From Saccharothrix violaceirubra (lineage in GTDB: Bacteria; Actinomycetota; Actinomycetes; Mycobacteriales; Pseudonocardiaceae), in NCBI RefSeq assembly GCF_014203755.1, contig NZ_JACHJS010000001.1:6200001-6264000 (forward strand): a DNA stretch of 64,000 bases, in the 5' to 3' direction. The first letter of the stretch is position 1, and each line of letters begins with the position of its first letter. Positions 57,219 through 64,000 of the stretch are shown one piece after another. The notes under the pieces were generated by a model. That model saw nothing but the letters and a program-made list of their open reading frames with translations. It did not search any database and was not told the DNA's origin. The translations under genes and the position numbers were made by a program.

Positions 57219-57606
57219 GACCACGTTCCTGCCCTTGACGATGTCCGCCGCGGGCGACGCGGGCGACGACGGCGCGCGTACGGTGCGTCACCGTGCGGAA
57301 GTCGCGGACCGGGCCGCCGCCGACTGCTGGCTGTCGCTCGTCGCGGGGTGCACGTCGGGCCGGGAGACGTTGATCGACAGCCTGCACGACCTGTCCGAGG
57401 CGACCTCCGGGTACGCCGGACCGCAGTGGTGGCTGTCGCACGGATCGGTGCATCGGCGGCGCGTCGCGGCGGCCGAACACCGCATCGACGACGCCGTCCG
57501 CGAGGGCGACGGAGCCGAGTTCGCCGAGGCTTTCATAGGCTATGACCAGGCCGTTGCCACCGTTCTGGTGCACGTGCGCAATCGATTGGGGAACCTGTCC
57601 ACGTGA
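57196..57606 (+). CDS. Unknown protein inserted between xseA and xseB
   Basis: 136 residues from GTG 57196 (or the adjacent GTG 57199), behind RBS GGAGGGAGA. Overlaps xseA by 23 nt and xseB by 4 nt, so it is translated with both. Mostly helical; [20 protein letters not shown] and [20 protein letters not shown] resemble no domain I know. Its fixed place suggests a link to exonuclease VII, but it could be a passenger. Confidence 0.55.
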   Translation: MVADPARETTFLPLTMSAAGDAGDDGARTVRHRAEVADRAAADCWLSLVAGCTSGRETLIDSLHDLSEATSGYAGPQWWLSHGSVHRRRVAAAEHRIDDAVREGDGAEFAEAFIGYDQAVATVLVHVRNRLGNLST

Positions 57607-57812
57607 CGGAGCCGGGATACGAGCAGGCCAGGGACGAACTCGTCGAGGTGGTGCGCCGACTGGAGGCGGGCGGGCTTTCGCTCGAGGATTCGCTGGCCCT
57701 CTGGGAACGCGGCGAAGCGCTCGCGAAGTCGTGCGAACGGCAGCTCGCGGGCGCCCGCGAGAGGATCGATCAAGCACTGAGTGTGACCGAGGAGGACGTG
57801 GCCGACGCCTGA
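57603..57812 (+). CDS. xseB: Exodeoxyribonuclease VII small subunit
   Basis: 69-residue helical protein: [50 protein letters not shown], the standard XseB pattern. Several copies coat the XseA coiled coil. GTGA overlap with the preceding unknown gene. Confidence 0.9.
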   Translation: MTEPGYEQARDELVEVVRRLEAGGLSLEDSLALWERGEALAKSCERQLAGARERIDQALSVTEEDVADA

Positions 57813-57861
57813 TGACGTGCGAGGATCGGTCCACCGGCCGGTTATCGCAGGAGGATTCGTC

Positions 57862-58917
57862 ATGGTGTCTGGCAGCAACCCGTCCGAGCGTCGACGCGAA
57901 GCACCCGACCGGAACCTGGCGCTCGAACTCGTCCGCGTGACCGAGGCAGCGGCGATGGCCGCGGGGCGCTGGGTCGGGCGTGGCGACAAGAACGGCGGCG
58001 ACGGCGCGGCCGTCGACGCGATGCGCAAGCTGATCGGCACGGTGTCGATGCGGGGTGTCGTCGTGATCGGCGAGGGCGAGAAGGACGAGGCGCCCATGCT
58101 GTTCAACGGCGAGGAGGTCGGCGACGGCAACGGGCCGGAGTGCGACGTGGCGGTCGACCCGATCGACGGCACGACGTTGATGTCCAAGGGCATGCCGAAC
58201 GCGTTGGCGGTGCTCGCGGTGGCCGAGCGCGGCGCGATGTTCGACCCGTCCGCGGTGTTCTACATGGAGAAGCTGGCGGTCGGGCCGGAGGCGGCGGACG
58301 TCGTCGACATCACCGCGCCGGTCGCCGAGAACATCCGGCGGGTGGCCAAGGCCAAGCACAGCGACGTGTCCGACGTGACGGTGTGCATCCTGGACCGGCC
58401 GCGGCACGAGTCGATCGTGCGCGAGGTGCGGGCTGCGGGCGCGCGCATCCGCTTCATCTCCGACGGCGACGTGGCGGGCGCGATCTCGGCGGCCCGGCCG
58501 GGCACGGGCGTCGACCTGCTGCTGGGCATCGGCGGCACGCCCGAGGGGATCATCGCGGCGGCGGCGCTCAAGTGCATGGGCGGCGAGATCCAGGGCCGGC
58601 TGTGGCCGAAGGACGACGAGGAGCGCGAGAAGGCGATCGGGGCCGGTCACGACCTCTCCCGCGTGCTCACGACGACCGACCTGGTGCGGGGCGACAACGT
58701 CTTCTTCTGCGCGACCGGCGTCACGGACGGTGACCTCGTACGGGGCGTGCACTACCGGGCGGGCGGGTGCACGACGCAGTCGATCGTGATGCGTTCCAAG
58801 TCCGGCACGGTGCGAATGATCGACGGTTTCCACCGTCTGACCAAGCTTCGCGAGTACGCGTCGGTCGACTTCGACTTCCCGCCGGGCGACGAGGAAGCTC
58901 TTCCCCCGCTTCCTTAA
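57862..58917 (+). CDS. glpX: Class II fructose-1,6-bisphosphatase
   Basis: 351 residues of the GlpX family: [42 protein letters not shown] (metal site), [14 protein letters not shown]. It dephosphorylates fructose 1,6-bisphosphate in gluconeogenesis, the main such enzyme in actinobacteria. Start ATG 57862 behind RBS AGGAGG, 49 bp after xseB. The xseB-glpX-fum neighbourhood is conserved with mycobacteria. Confidence 0.93.
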   Translation: MVSGSNPSERRREAPDRNLALELVRVTEAAAMAAGRWVGRGDKNGGDGAAVDAMRKLIGTVSMRGVVVIGEGEKDEAPMLFNGEEVGDGNGPECDVAVDPIDGTTLMSKGMPNALAVLAVAERGAMFDPSAVFYMEKLAVGPEAADVVDITAPVAENIRRVAKAKHSDVSDVTVCILDRPRHESIVREVRAAGARIRFISDGDVAGAISAARPGTGVDLLLGIGGTPEGIIAAAALKCMGGEIQGRLWPKDDEEREKAIGAGHDLSRVLTTTDLVRGDNVFFCATGVTDGDLVRGVHYRAGGCTTQSIVMRSKSGTVRMIDGFHRLTKLREYASVDFDFPPGDEEALPPLP

Positions 58918-59034
58918 CGAGTTGTTAATAGTCAACGGAGCGTTACAGATCGACCGGCGGTTGGCCTACGCCGTGTTCGTCTTTAGTTTCCGATTCGTGC
59001 CCGGCATCCCTGCGCCGGGTGCGGAGAGGAAAAG

Positions 59035-59802
59035 ATGAAGGTTCGTACCCTGTTCACCGCCGTCGCGGTCGCGGTCGGTGCTGCGCTGGCGACCATGGGC
59101 AGCGCGGCGGCGGCACCGGCGGCGGACGGCGGCGTGACCCCGTACATCGTCGGCGGCGGCAACGCCACGCAGACCTACTCGTTCATGGTCTCCCTGCAGA
59201 GCACGTCGGGTAGCCACTTCTGCGGCGGCTCGCTGATCAAGGCCAACTGGGTCGTCACGGCCAAGCACTGCGTGCAGGGCCGGTCGGCGTCGTCGATCCG
59301 CGCCCGGATCGGCACGACCAACCGCACCAGCGGCGGCACGGTCGCCACCGGCGCCCAGATCATCACGCACTCCAGCTACGACATCGCGCTGCTGCGCCTG
59401 TCGACCTCGGTGACCCAGACGCCGATCAAGGTGTCGGACTCCTCGGGCGCGACCGGCACGGCGACCCGCATCATCGGCTGGGGTCAGACCTGTGCGGCGT
59501 CCGGCTGTGGCGGTGCCCCGGTCACCCTCCAGGAGCTGAACACCTCGATCGTGGCCGATGGCAGCTGCCGGGGCATCAACGGCGCGTACGAGATCTGCAC
59601 CAACAACCCCGGCGGTCGCGCGGGCGCCTGCTACGGCGACTCGGGCGGTCCGCAGATCAAGCAGGTCGGCGGCACGTGGGAGCTGATCGGCGCCACCAGC
59701 CGGGCGGGCAACAACAGCTCGACCTGCGCCACCGGCCCGTCGATCTACATGGACGTCCCCTCGTTCCGGTCGTGGATCAGCCAGAACGCCGGCTCCGTGT
59801 GA
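59035..59802 (+). CDS. Secreted chymotrypsin-fold serine protease
   Basis: 255-residue S1 protease. Signal peptide to about Ala27, propeptide, activation site at IVGGG (residues 38-42). Catalytic triad H78 (TAKHC), D116 (YDIALL), S203 (GDSGGP). The residue six before the catalytic Ser is Gly197, where trypsin has Asp, so it should not prefer Lys/Arg. Six Cys are well placed for disulfides. It lies alone behind glpX, with its own terminator. Confidence 0.9.
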   Translation: MKVRTLFTAVAVAVGAALATMGSAAAAPAADGGVTPYIVGGGNATQTYSFMVSLQSTSGSHFCGGSLIKANWVVTAKHCVQGRSASSIRARIGTTNRTSGGTVATGAQIITHSSYDIALLRLSTSVTQTPIKVSDSSGATGTATRIIGWGQTCAASGCGGAPVTLQELNTSIVADGSCRGINGAYEICTNNPGGRAGACYGDSGGPQIKQVGGTWELIGATSRAGNNSSTCATGPSIYMDVPSFRSWISQNAGSV

Positions 59803-59827
59803 GCCGTCGCTGATCGCTGAGTCACTC

Positions 59828-59870
59828 GGGCCGTCCCGCCACGCGCGGGGCGGCCCGTTCCGTTTTCGTT
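59828..59870 (+). terminator. Terminator after the secreted protease
   Basis: 12-bp stem GGGCCGTCCCGC / 59845-59856 with one G-T pair and a 5-nt loop, followed by CCGTTTTCGTT. A canonical hairpin plus T-run. Confidence 0.8.
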
Positions 59871-59943
59871 ACCCCTCGCAGGCAACCATCGTGATCTAGC
59901 TGACGTCTCCTTCGGTCAGGTGAGTCACTTACGGGGGTGTCAA

Positions 59944-60579
59944 ATGCGCAGAGTCATGGTGGCCGGGGTCGCGTTGCTGGCCGTGTCGTGCGGGTCGGAC
60001 CCCGTGGCCTCCTCGGTCGCCACTCCTTCGACCACCGCTTCCCCGACTGCTTCCCCCACCACCGCGCCGTCCTCCACCACCGCGCCGTCCTCCACCGCTG
60101 CGCCGTCCCCCACCGCCGCGCCGTCCCCCACCGCACCGGGGGTACCCGTCGAACTGTCCCCCACGACGATCACGCCCGCCCCTGAACCGGCACCCCGACC
60201 GCAGACGGCACCGCCCGCCACCACGGTCGGGACCCCGTGCGAGGTCGTGGAAGGCGCCTGCATCCGCCTGTCCACCCGGGAAAGTTGGCTGATCGAAGGC
60301 GGCGTGGTCGTCCTGGGCCCGGTGCCGATCACGTCCGGCCGGCCCGGCTACGAGACGCCCGTCGGCCGCTTTCCGGTGCTGTACAAGGTGAAGGACGAGT
60401 GGAGCATCCCCTACGACGCGCCCATGCCGTATTCGGTGTACTTCACCAACTACGGCATCGCGTTCCACGAGGGCAGCCTCACCGACCTGTCGCACGGCTG
60501 CATCCACCTGTCGCCGGAGGCCGCGCGGCGCTACTTCGATTCCCTCCGGACGGGCGACGTGGTTCAGGTGGTCGCCTGA
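59944..60579 (+). CDS. L,D-transpeptidase lipoprotein with Ser/Thr/Pro linker
   Basis: 211 residues. Lipobox LLAVSCGSD near residue 16, a ~65-residue S/T/P/A linker (likely wall-spanning and O-glycosylated), then a compact YkuD catalytic domain with SGRPGYETPVGRFPV and the active-site FHEGSLTDLSHGCIHL. The enzyme would form 3-3 peptidoglycan cross-links or anchor wall components. It is paralogous to the next gene, which has a normal signal peptide and no linker. Confidence 0.88.
   Translation: MRRVMVAGVALLAVSCGSDPVASSVATPSTTASPTASPTTAPSSTTAPSSTAAPSPTAAPSPTAPGVPVELSPTTITPAPEPAPRPQTAPPATTVGTPCEVVEGACIRLSTRESWLIEGGVVVLGPVPITSGRPGYETPVGRFPVLYKVKDEWSIPYDAPMPYSVYFTNYGIAFHEGSLTDLSHGCIHLSPEAARRYFDSLRTGDVVQVVA
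60061..60132 (+). repeat. 18-bp coding tandem repeat
   Basis: Four 18-bp units encode the S/T/P/A linker of the first L,D-transpeptidase; units 1 and 2 (60061-60078, 60079-60096) are identical, units 3 and 4 differ at a few bases. Length variation between strains is likely. Confidence 0.75.
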
Positions 60580-60636
60580 TCCGAGCGATTGCATCCTCAC
60601 TCGGACGGGTAATCCAGGTCCAAGGGGTGATTCGAG

Positions 60637-61074
60637 ATGAGGAGAACGCTCGGCACCGCACTCGCCACCGGCTTCGCCGCGGTGGTCCTGACCGCCGGTA
60701 CGGCACCGGCCTGGGCCGCGGGCGGCACGCCGTGTTCGATCCAGGAAGGCGCGTGCCTCAAACTGTCCACCAACCAGGCGTGGCTGGTCTACCACGGCAA
60801 CGCCAGTTACGGCCCGGTGCCGGTCACCCACGGCCGACCCGGGTACGAGACGCCCACCGGCACGTTCCCCGTACTGCGCAAGGTCCGTAACGACTGGAGC
60901 ATCCCCTACAACGCGCCCATGCCGTTCTCGGTGTACTTCACGTCCGACGGCATCGCGTTCCACGAGGGCAGCCTGACCGACCTGTCGCACGGCTGCGTGC
61001 ACCTCTCGCACGCCGCTGCGGAAACGTTCTTCGACAACCTGCTCCCCGGTGAACAGGTCCAGGTCGTGCCCTGA
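60637..61074 (+). CDS. Secreted L,D-transpeptidase
   Basis: 145 residues. Signal peptide with RRTLG, a hydrophobic core and cleavage near AWAAG; the YkuD domain contains HGRPGYETPTGTFPVL and FHEGSLTDLSHGCVHLS. It is about 60% alike to the catalytic part of the preceding gene by eye, evidence of a tandem duplication. The catalytic Cys and His are intact. The 258 bp to the next gene (61075-61332) shows no convincing ORF. Confidence 0.88.
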   Translation: MRRTLGTALATGFAAVVLTAGTAPAWAAGGTPCSIQEGACLKLSTNQAWLVYHGNASYGPVPVTHGRPGYETPTGTFPVLRKVRNDWSIPYNAPMPFSVYFTSDGIAFHEGSLTDLSHGCVHLSHAAAETFFDNLLPGEQVQVVP

Positions 61075-61332
61075 CCACAGGCCACACCACGACGGCGACA
61101 CCGAAAGCCAACACCGACGCATCGATGAACCCGGCCGGCACCGACAGGCCTTGACGGCCACCGGCCCACCACGGCGCCGCGCACCCCGGCTCCACCGCCG
61201 CGGTCGCGCCGCCGATCGGTGCGAGGACAAGAACACCGCCCGACCGCCCACGCACCGCCGTCGTCCTGGCACCGTCGTCCTGCCGCCACCGACCCGACGA
61301 CCGACAGCCCGACGACCGGCCTTCCGGTGCGG

Positions 61333-62304
61333 TCACCCGGCCGCGCTGGAGTGCCCCGGGAACAGGTGCGCGTCGGGATCGAGCAGCACGGCGATGTTGT
61401 TCACCGCCGTCGCGGCCTCCCCGAACCCGGTCGCGATGAGCTTGACCTTGCCGGGGTAGGTGGCCACGTCACCCGCCGCGTAGACCCGGTCGAGCGCCGT
61501 CCGCATCGTCGTGTCGACCACGACCGCCCGGTGGTCCAGTTCCAACCCCCAGGACTCGATCGGCCCGAGGTCGGCGGTGAACCCGAGCGCCGCGACGACG
61601 GCCTGCGCGGGCAACGCCTTCCGATCACCGCCCTTGAGGCCCAGCTCGACCTCCCGCACGACGTCGTCACCGCGCAGTTCGAGCACCTCCGCATCGGTGA
61701 TGATCTCCACGCCCAGCTCACGGACCTGGCGCACGGTCGGCGGATGCGCGCGGAACGTCGCCCGCCGGTGGACCAGCGTCACGCTCGCCGCGATGGGGTG
61801 CAGCGCCAGCGCCCAGTCGAACGCCGAGTCGCCGCCACCGACCACCACCACGTCCTGTCCGGCGTACACGCTCAACTTCGGCACGAAGTGCACGACCCCG
61901 CGCCCGAGCCACCCGTCACCGACCGGCAGCGGTCGCGGCCGGAACTCCCCGATCCCGGCGGTGATCAACACCGCACCGGCTCGCACCGTCGCGCCGTCGG
62001 CGAGCCCCACCACGAGCTGATCATCCACTGTGGACAGTTCACGCGCCTGTCTCCCGAGCAGGTAGGTCGGACTCCACTGTGCGGCCTGCCGGACGAGCGC
62101 GGCCACGAGGTCCCGCCCGCGCACGGCCGGGAACCCGGCCACGTCGTAGATCATCTTTTCGGGGTACATCGCGGTGATCTGACCGCCCGCCTCCGGCAGC
62201 GAGTCGACCAAGGCGACGGACAGGTCCCGGAATCCGGCGTAGTAGGCGGCGAACAGGCCCGTGGGTCCGGCTCCCACCACGAGCAGGTCGACCTCTAGGT
62301 CCAT
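61333..62304 (-). CDS. Ferredoxin/flavodoxin-NADP+ reductase (TrxR-like fold)
   Basis: 323-residue flavoprotein: FAD-binding VVGAGPTGLFAAYYAGF, GGQITAMYPEKMIYD (the family hallmark), NADPH-binding VVVVGGGDSAFDWAL, and YAAGDVATYPGKVKLI. The CxxC redox pair of thioredoxin reductase is absent, so it is the YumC-type FNR rather than TrxB. It could reduce the 7Fe ferredoxin encoded at 12.6 kb. ATG 62304 and 62316 are both possible starts. Confidence 0.87.
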   Translation of the reverse strand: MDLEVDLLVVGAGPTGLFAAYYAGFRDLSVALVDSLPEAGGQITAMYPEKMIYDVAGFPAVRGRDLVAALVRQAAQWSPTYLLGRQARELSTVDDQLVVGLADGATVRAGAVLITAGIGEFRPRPLPVGDGWLGRGVVHFVPKLSVYAGQDVVVVGGGDSAFDWALALHPIAASVTLVHRRATFRAHPPTVRQVRELGVEIITDAEVLELRGDDVVREVELGLKGGDRKALPAQAVVAALGFTADLGPIESWGLELDHRAVVVDTTMRTALDRVYAAGDVATYPGKVKLIATGFGEAATAVNNIAVLLDPDAHLFPGHSSAAG

Positions 62305-62369
62305 GGGTCCGACCATAGGTGGTCGAGGCCACCGTGCCCACCGACGCGCGTCGGTGGAGACTCGAAGGC

Positions 62370-63764
62370 ATGGGTGAACAGGACTACCGCGTAGAGCACG
62401 ACACCATGGGCGAGGTCCGGGTGCCGGTCGACGCACTGTGGCGCGCGCAGACGCAACGCGCGGTGGAGAACTTCCCCATCTCCGGCCGCGGCCTCGACCG
62501 CGCGCAGATCCGGGCCTTGGGCCTGCTCAAGGCCGCCGCCGCCCGGGTCAACGCACGCCTGGGCGTGCTCGACGAGGACGTGGCGACGGCCATCGCCGAG
62601 GCCGCCGACGCGGTCGCGGAAGGCGACCACGACGCCCACTTCCCGGTCGACGTCTTCCAGACCGGTTCGGGCACCTCGTCCAACATGAACGCGAACGAGG
62701 TCATCGCCACCCTGGCGAGCCGCGCCCTGGGCCGGGACGTCCACCCCAACGACCACGTCAACGCCTCGCAGTCGTCGAACGACACCTTCCCCACCACGCT
62801 GCGCGTCGCCGCGACCGAGGCGGTGGCCCGCGACGTGATCCCCGCGCTGGCCCACCTCGCCGAGGTCCTCGACGCCCGCGCCGCCGACTGGGCCTCAGTG
62901 GTGAAGTCCGGCCGCACGCACCTCATGGACGCCGTGCCGATCACTCTCGGCCAGGAGGTCGGCGCGTGGGCCACCCAGGTGCGCAACGGCATCGCCCGCC
63001 TGGAGGCGAGCCTGCCGCGCCTGGCCGAACTCCCGATCGGCGGCACCGCCGTCGGCAGCGGCCTCAACGCGCCCGCCGGTTTCGGCGCGGCGGTGTCGGC
63101 CGAACTGGCCGCCGCGACCGGCCTGCCCCTGACCGAGGCACGCGACCACTTCGAGGCCCAGGCCACCCAGGACGGCGCGGTCGAGATCTCCGGCCAGCTC
63201 CGCACCACGGCCGTGAGCCTCTACAAGATCGCGAACGACCTCCGCTGGCTGGGCTCGGGCCCCCGTACAGGCCTGGCGGAACTGGCCCTGCCCGACCTCC
63301 AGCCCGGCTCGTCCATCATGCCGGGCAAGGTGAACCCGGTGATCCCCGAGGCGACGATGATGGTCGTCGCCCAGGTCGTCGGCAACGACGCCGCCGTGGC
63401 GTTCGCCGGTTCCCAGGGCAACTTCCAGCTCAACGTCATGCTCCCGGTCATCGCCCGCAACGTCCTCGAGTCGGCACGACTCCTGTCCGCCGTCGCACGC
63501 CTGCTGGCGGACAAGGTCCTGACCGGCGCCGAGCCCCAGGTCGACCGTCTGCGCGAGTACGCCGAGTCCTCCCCGTCCATCGTGACCCCGCTCAACCGCC
63601 ACCTCGGCTACGAGGAGGCCGCGTCGATCGCCAAGCAGTCCCTCAAGGAGCGCAAGACCATCCGCGAGGTCGTCCTCGAACGCGGCCACGTACCGGGCAA
63701 ACTCACCGAGGCGGAACTCGACGAAGCCCTGGACGTCCTCCGCATGGCCCACGGCGGACGCTGA
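62370..63764 (+). CDS. fumC: Class II fumarase
   Basis: 464 residues of the fumarase/aspartase superfamily: [45 protein letters not shown] with the catalytic His, and the signature [16 protein letters not shown] containing the catalytic Ser loop. It interconverts fumarate and malate in the TCA cycle without an iron-sulfur cluster. ATG 62370 was chosen as [16 protein letters not shown], the usual fumarase start. The remaining 236 bp to the window end shows no gene. Confidence 0.93.
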   Translation: MGEQDYRVEHDTMGEVRVPVDALWRAQTQRAVENFPISGRGLDRAQIRALGLLKAAAARVNARLGVLDEDVATAIAEAADAVAEGDHDAHFPVDVFQTGSGTSSNMNANEVIATLASRALGRDVHPNDHVNASQSSNDTFPTTLRVAATEAVARDVIPALAHLAEVLDARAADWASVVKSGRTHLMDAVPITLGQEVGAWATQVRNGIARLEASLPRLAELPIGGTAVGSGLNAPAGFGAAVSAELAAATGLPLTEARDHFEAQATQDGAVEISGQLRTTAVSLYKIANDLRWLGSGPRTGLAELALPDLQPGSSIMPGKVNPVIPEATMMVVAQVVGNDAAVAFAGSQGNFQLNVMLPVIARNVLESARLLSAVARLLADKVLTGAEPQVDRLREYAESSPSIVTPLNRHLGYEEAASIAKQSLKERKTIREVVLERGHVPGKLTEAELDEALDVLRMAHGGR

Positions 63765-64000
63765 AACACCTCCTCCCATCACCCGACGCCCCAGCCCACG
63801 AACCTGACCGGCCGAAGCCCACGCCGCGCCCAGCCCGGTAACCCGAACCAGGTCCCGCACCACATCGGCCCCGAAGTTCCACCGCACGAAAGGCCCCGAA
63901 CCTCCCCGACCTGGACGAGCAATGCGTAAGTCGGTAGGTGGTCGCGGGCGGTCAGGGACCGGGTAACGGGTCGGCCGGTTACGCGGTCGTGCCGGTTGGC

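Noticed and set aside
61075..61332. Hydrophobic minus-strand ORF after the second L,D-transpeptidase
   Set aside because: One possible membrane-like stretch (DASVLAFGVAVVVWPVV) but no convincing start, RBS or family, and it overlaps the transpeptidase end. Left as non-coding.

Overview
The window is GC-rich DNA from a mycothiol-making actinobacterium. I infer the order Pseudonocardiales (Saccharothrix, Lentzea or Actinosynnema type). The basis is very high third-position GC, many GTG starts, ATGA/GTGA-coupled operons, mycothiol deacetylase MshB, glucosyl-3-phosphoglycerate synthase GpgS, LpqW- and PimE-like proteins, and gene order that recalls blocks of the Mycobacterium tuberculosis chromosome (folP2-gpgS-LOG; typA-lpqW-mshB-fdx-dapC; pimE-phhB; ispH-xseAB-glpX-fum). 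The taxon is inferred from gene content and was not tested with a marker gene.

Layout. 1-6 kb: a PadR regulator with a truncated membrane partner, divergent from cydABDC (cytochrome bd oxidase and its ABC assembly factor). Two related palindromes lie in the divergent region. 5.8-12.9 kb: gpgS-folP, a DUF3224 protein, two LOG-type proteins, and lysine/diaminopimelate genes (dapE, divergent dapD, dapC) with a 7Fe ferredoxin. 13-26 kb: an acetyltransferase, mshB with a small membrane partner, an oligopeptide ABC system (oppFDCB, oppA), an LpqW-like lipoprotein and typA/bipA. 26.2-27.4 kb: an auxiliary tryptophanyl-tRNA synthetase behind a Trp-Trp leader peptide and an intrinsic terminator, i.e. 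a transcription attenuator.

28.2-32.9 kb is an accessory island with no obvious housekeeping gene. It holds two perfect DnaA boxes, a coupled pair of unknown genes (one with a terminal helix-turn-helix), a long inverted repeat, a protein with a Nudix-like box whose 5' region contains solitary CRISPR-repeat-like hairpins, a decayed HTH-carrying paralogue of that protein, and a six-repeat type I-E CRISPR array. No cas gene is present in the window.

33-38 kb: a two-component system divergent from a LolA-like secreted protein plus an ABC-2 exporter, with four TCTCAG direct repeats between them. 38.5-42.2 kb: a thiamine-type ABC importer under a TPP riboswitch. 42.2-50 kb: pterin dehydratase, a PimE-like mannosyltransferase, a 34-residue membrane ORF, ychF, and a DNA alkylation repair pair (adaA-alkA fusion, ogt). 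46.8-53.9 kb: an ABC exporter, sbcCD and rmuC. 54-64 kb: DUF6542, ispH, a conserved acidic protein, xseA-(unknown)-xseB, glpX, a secreted chymotrypsin-fold protease, two L,D-transpeptidases, a ferredoxin-NADP reductase and fumC.

Most genes are ordinary core genes. The parts worth most attention are the island at 28-33 kb, the trpS attenuator, the quinol-loop-less CydA with its PadR-linked palindromes, and the RR direct repeats.
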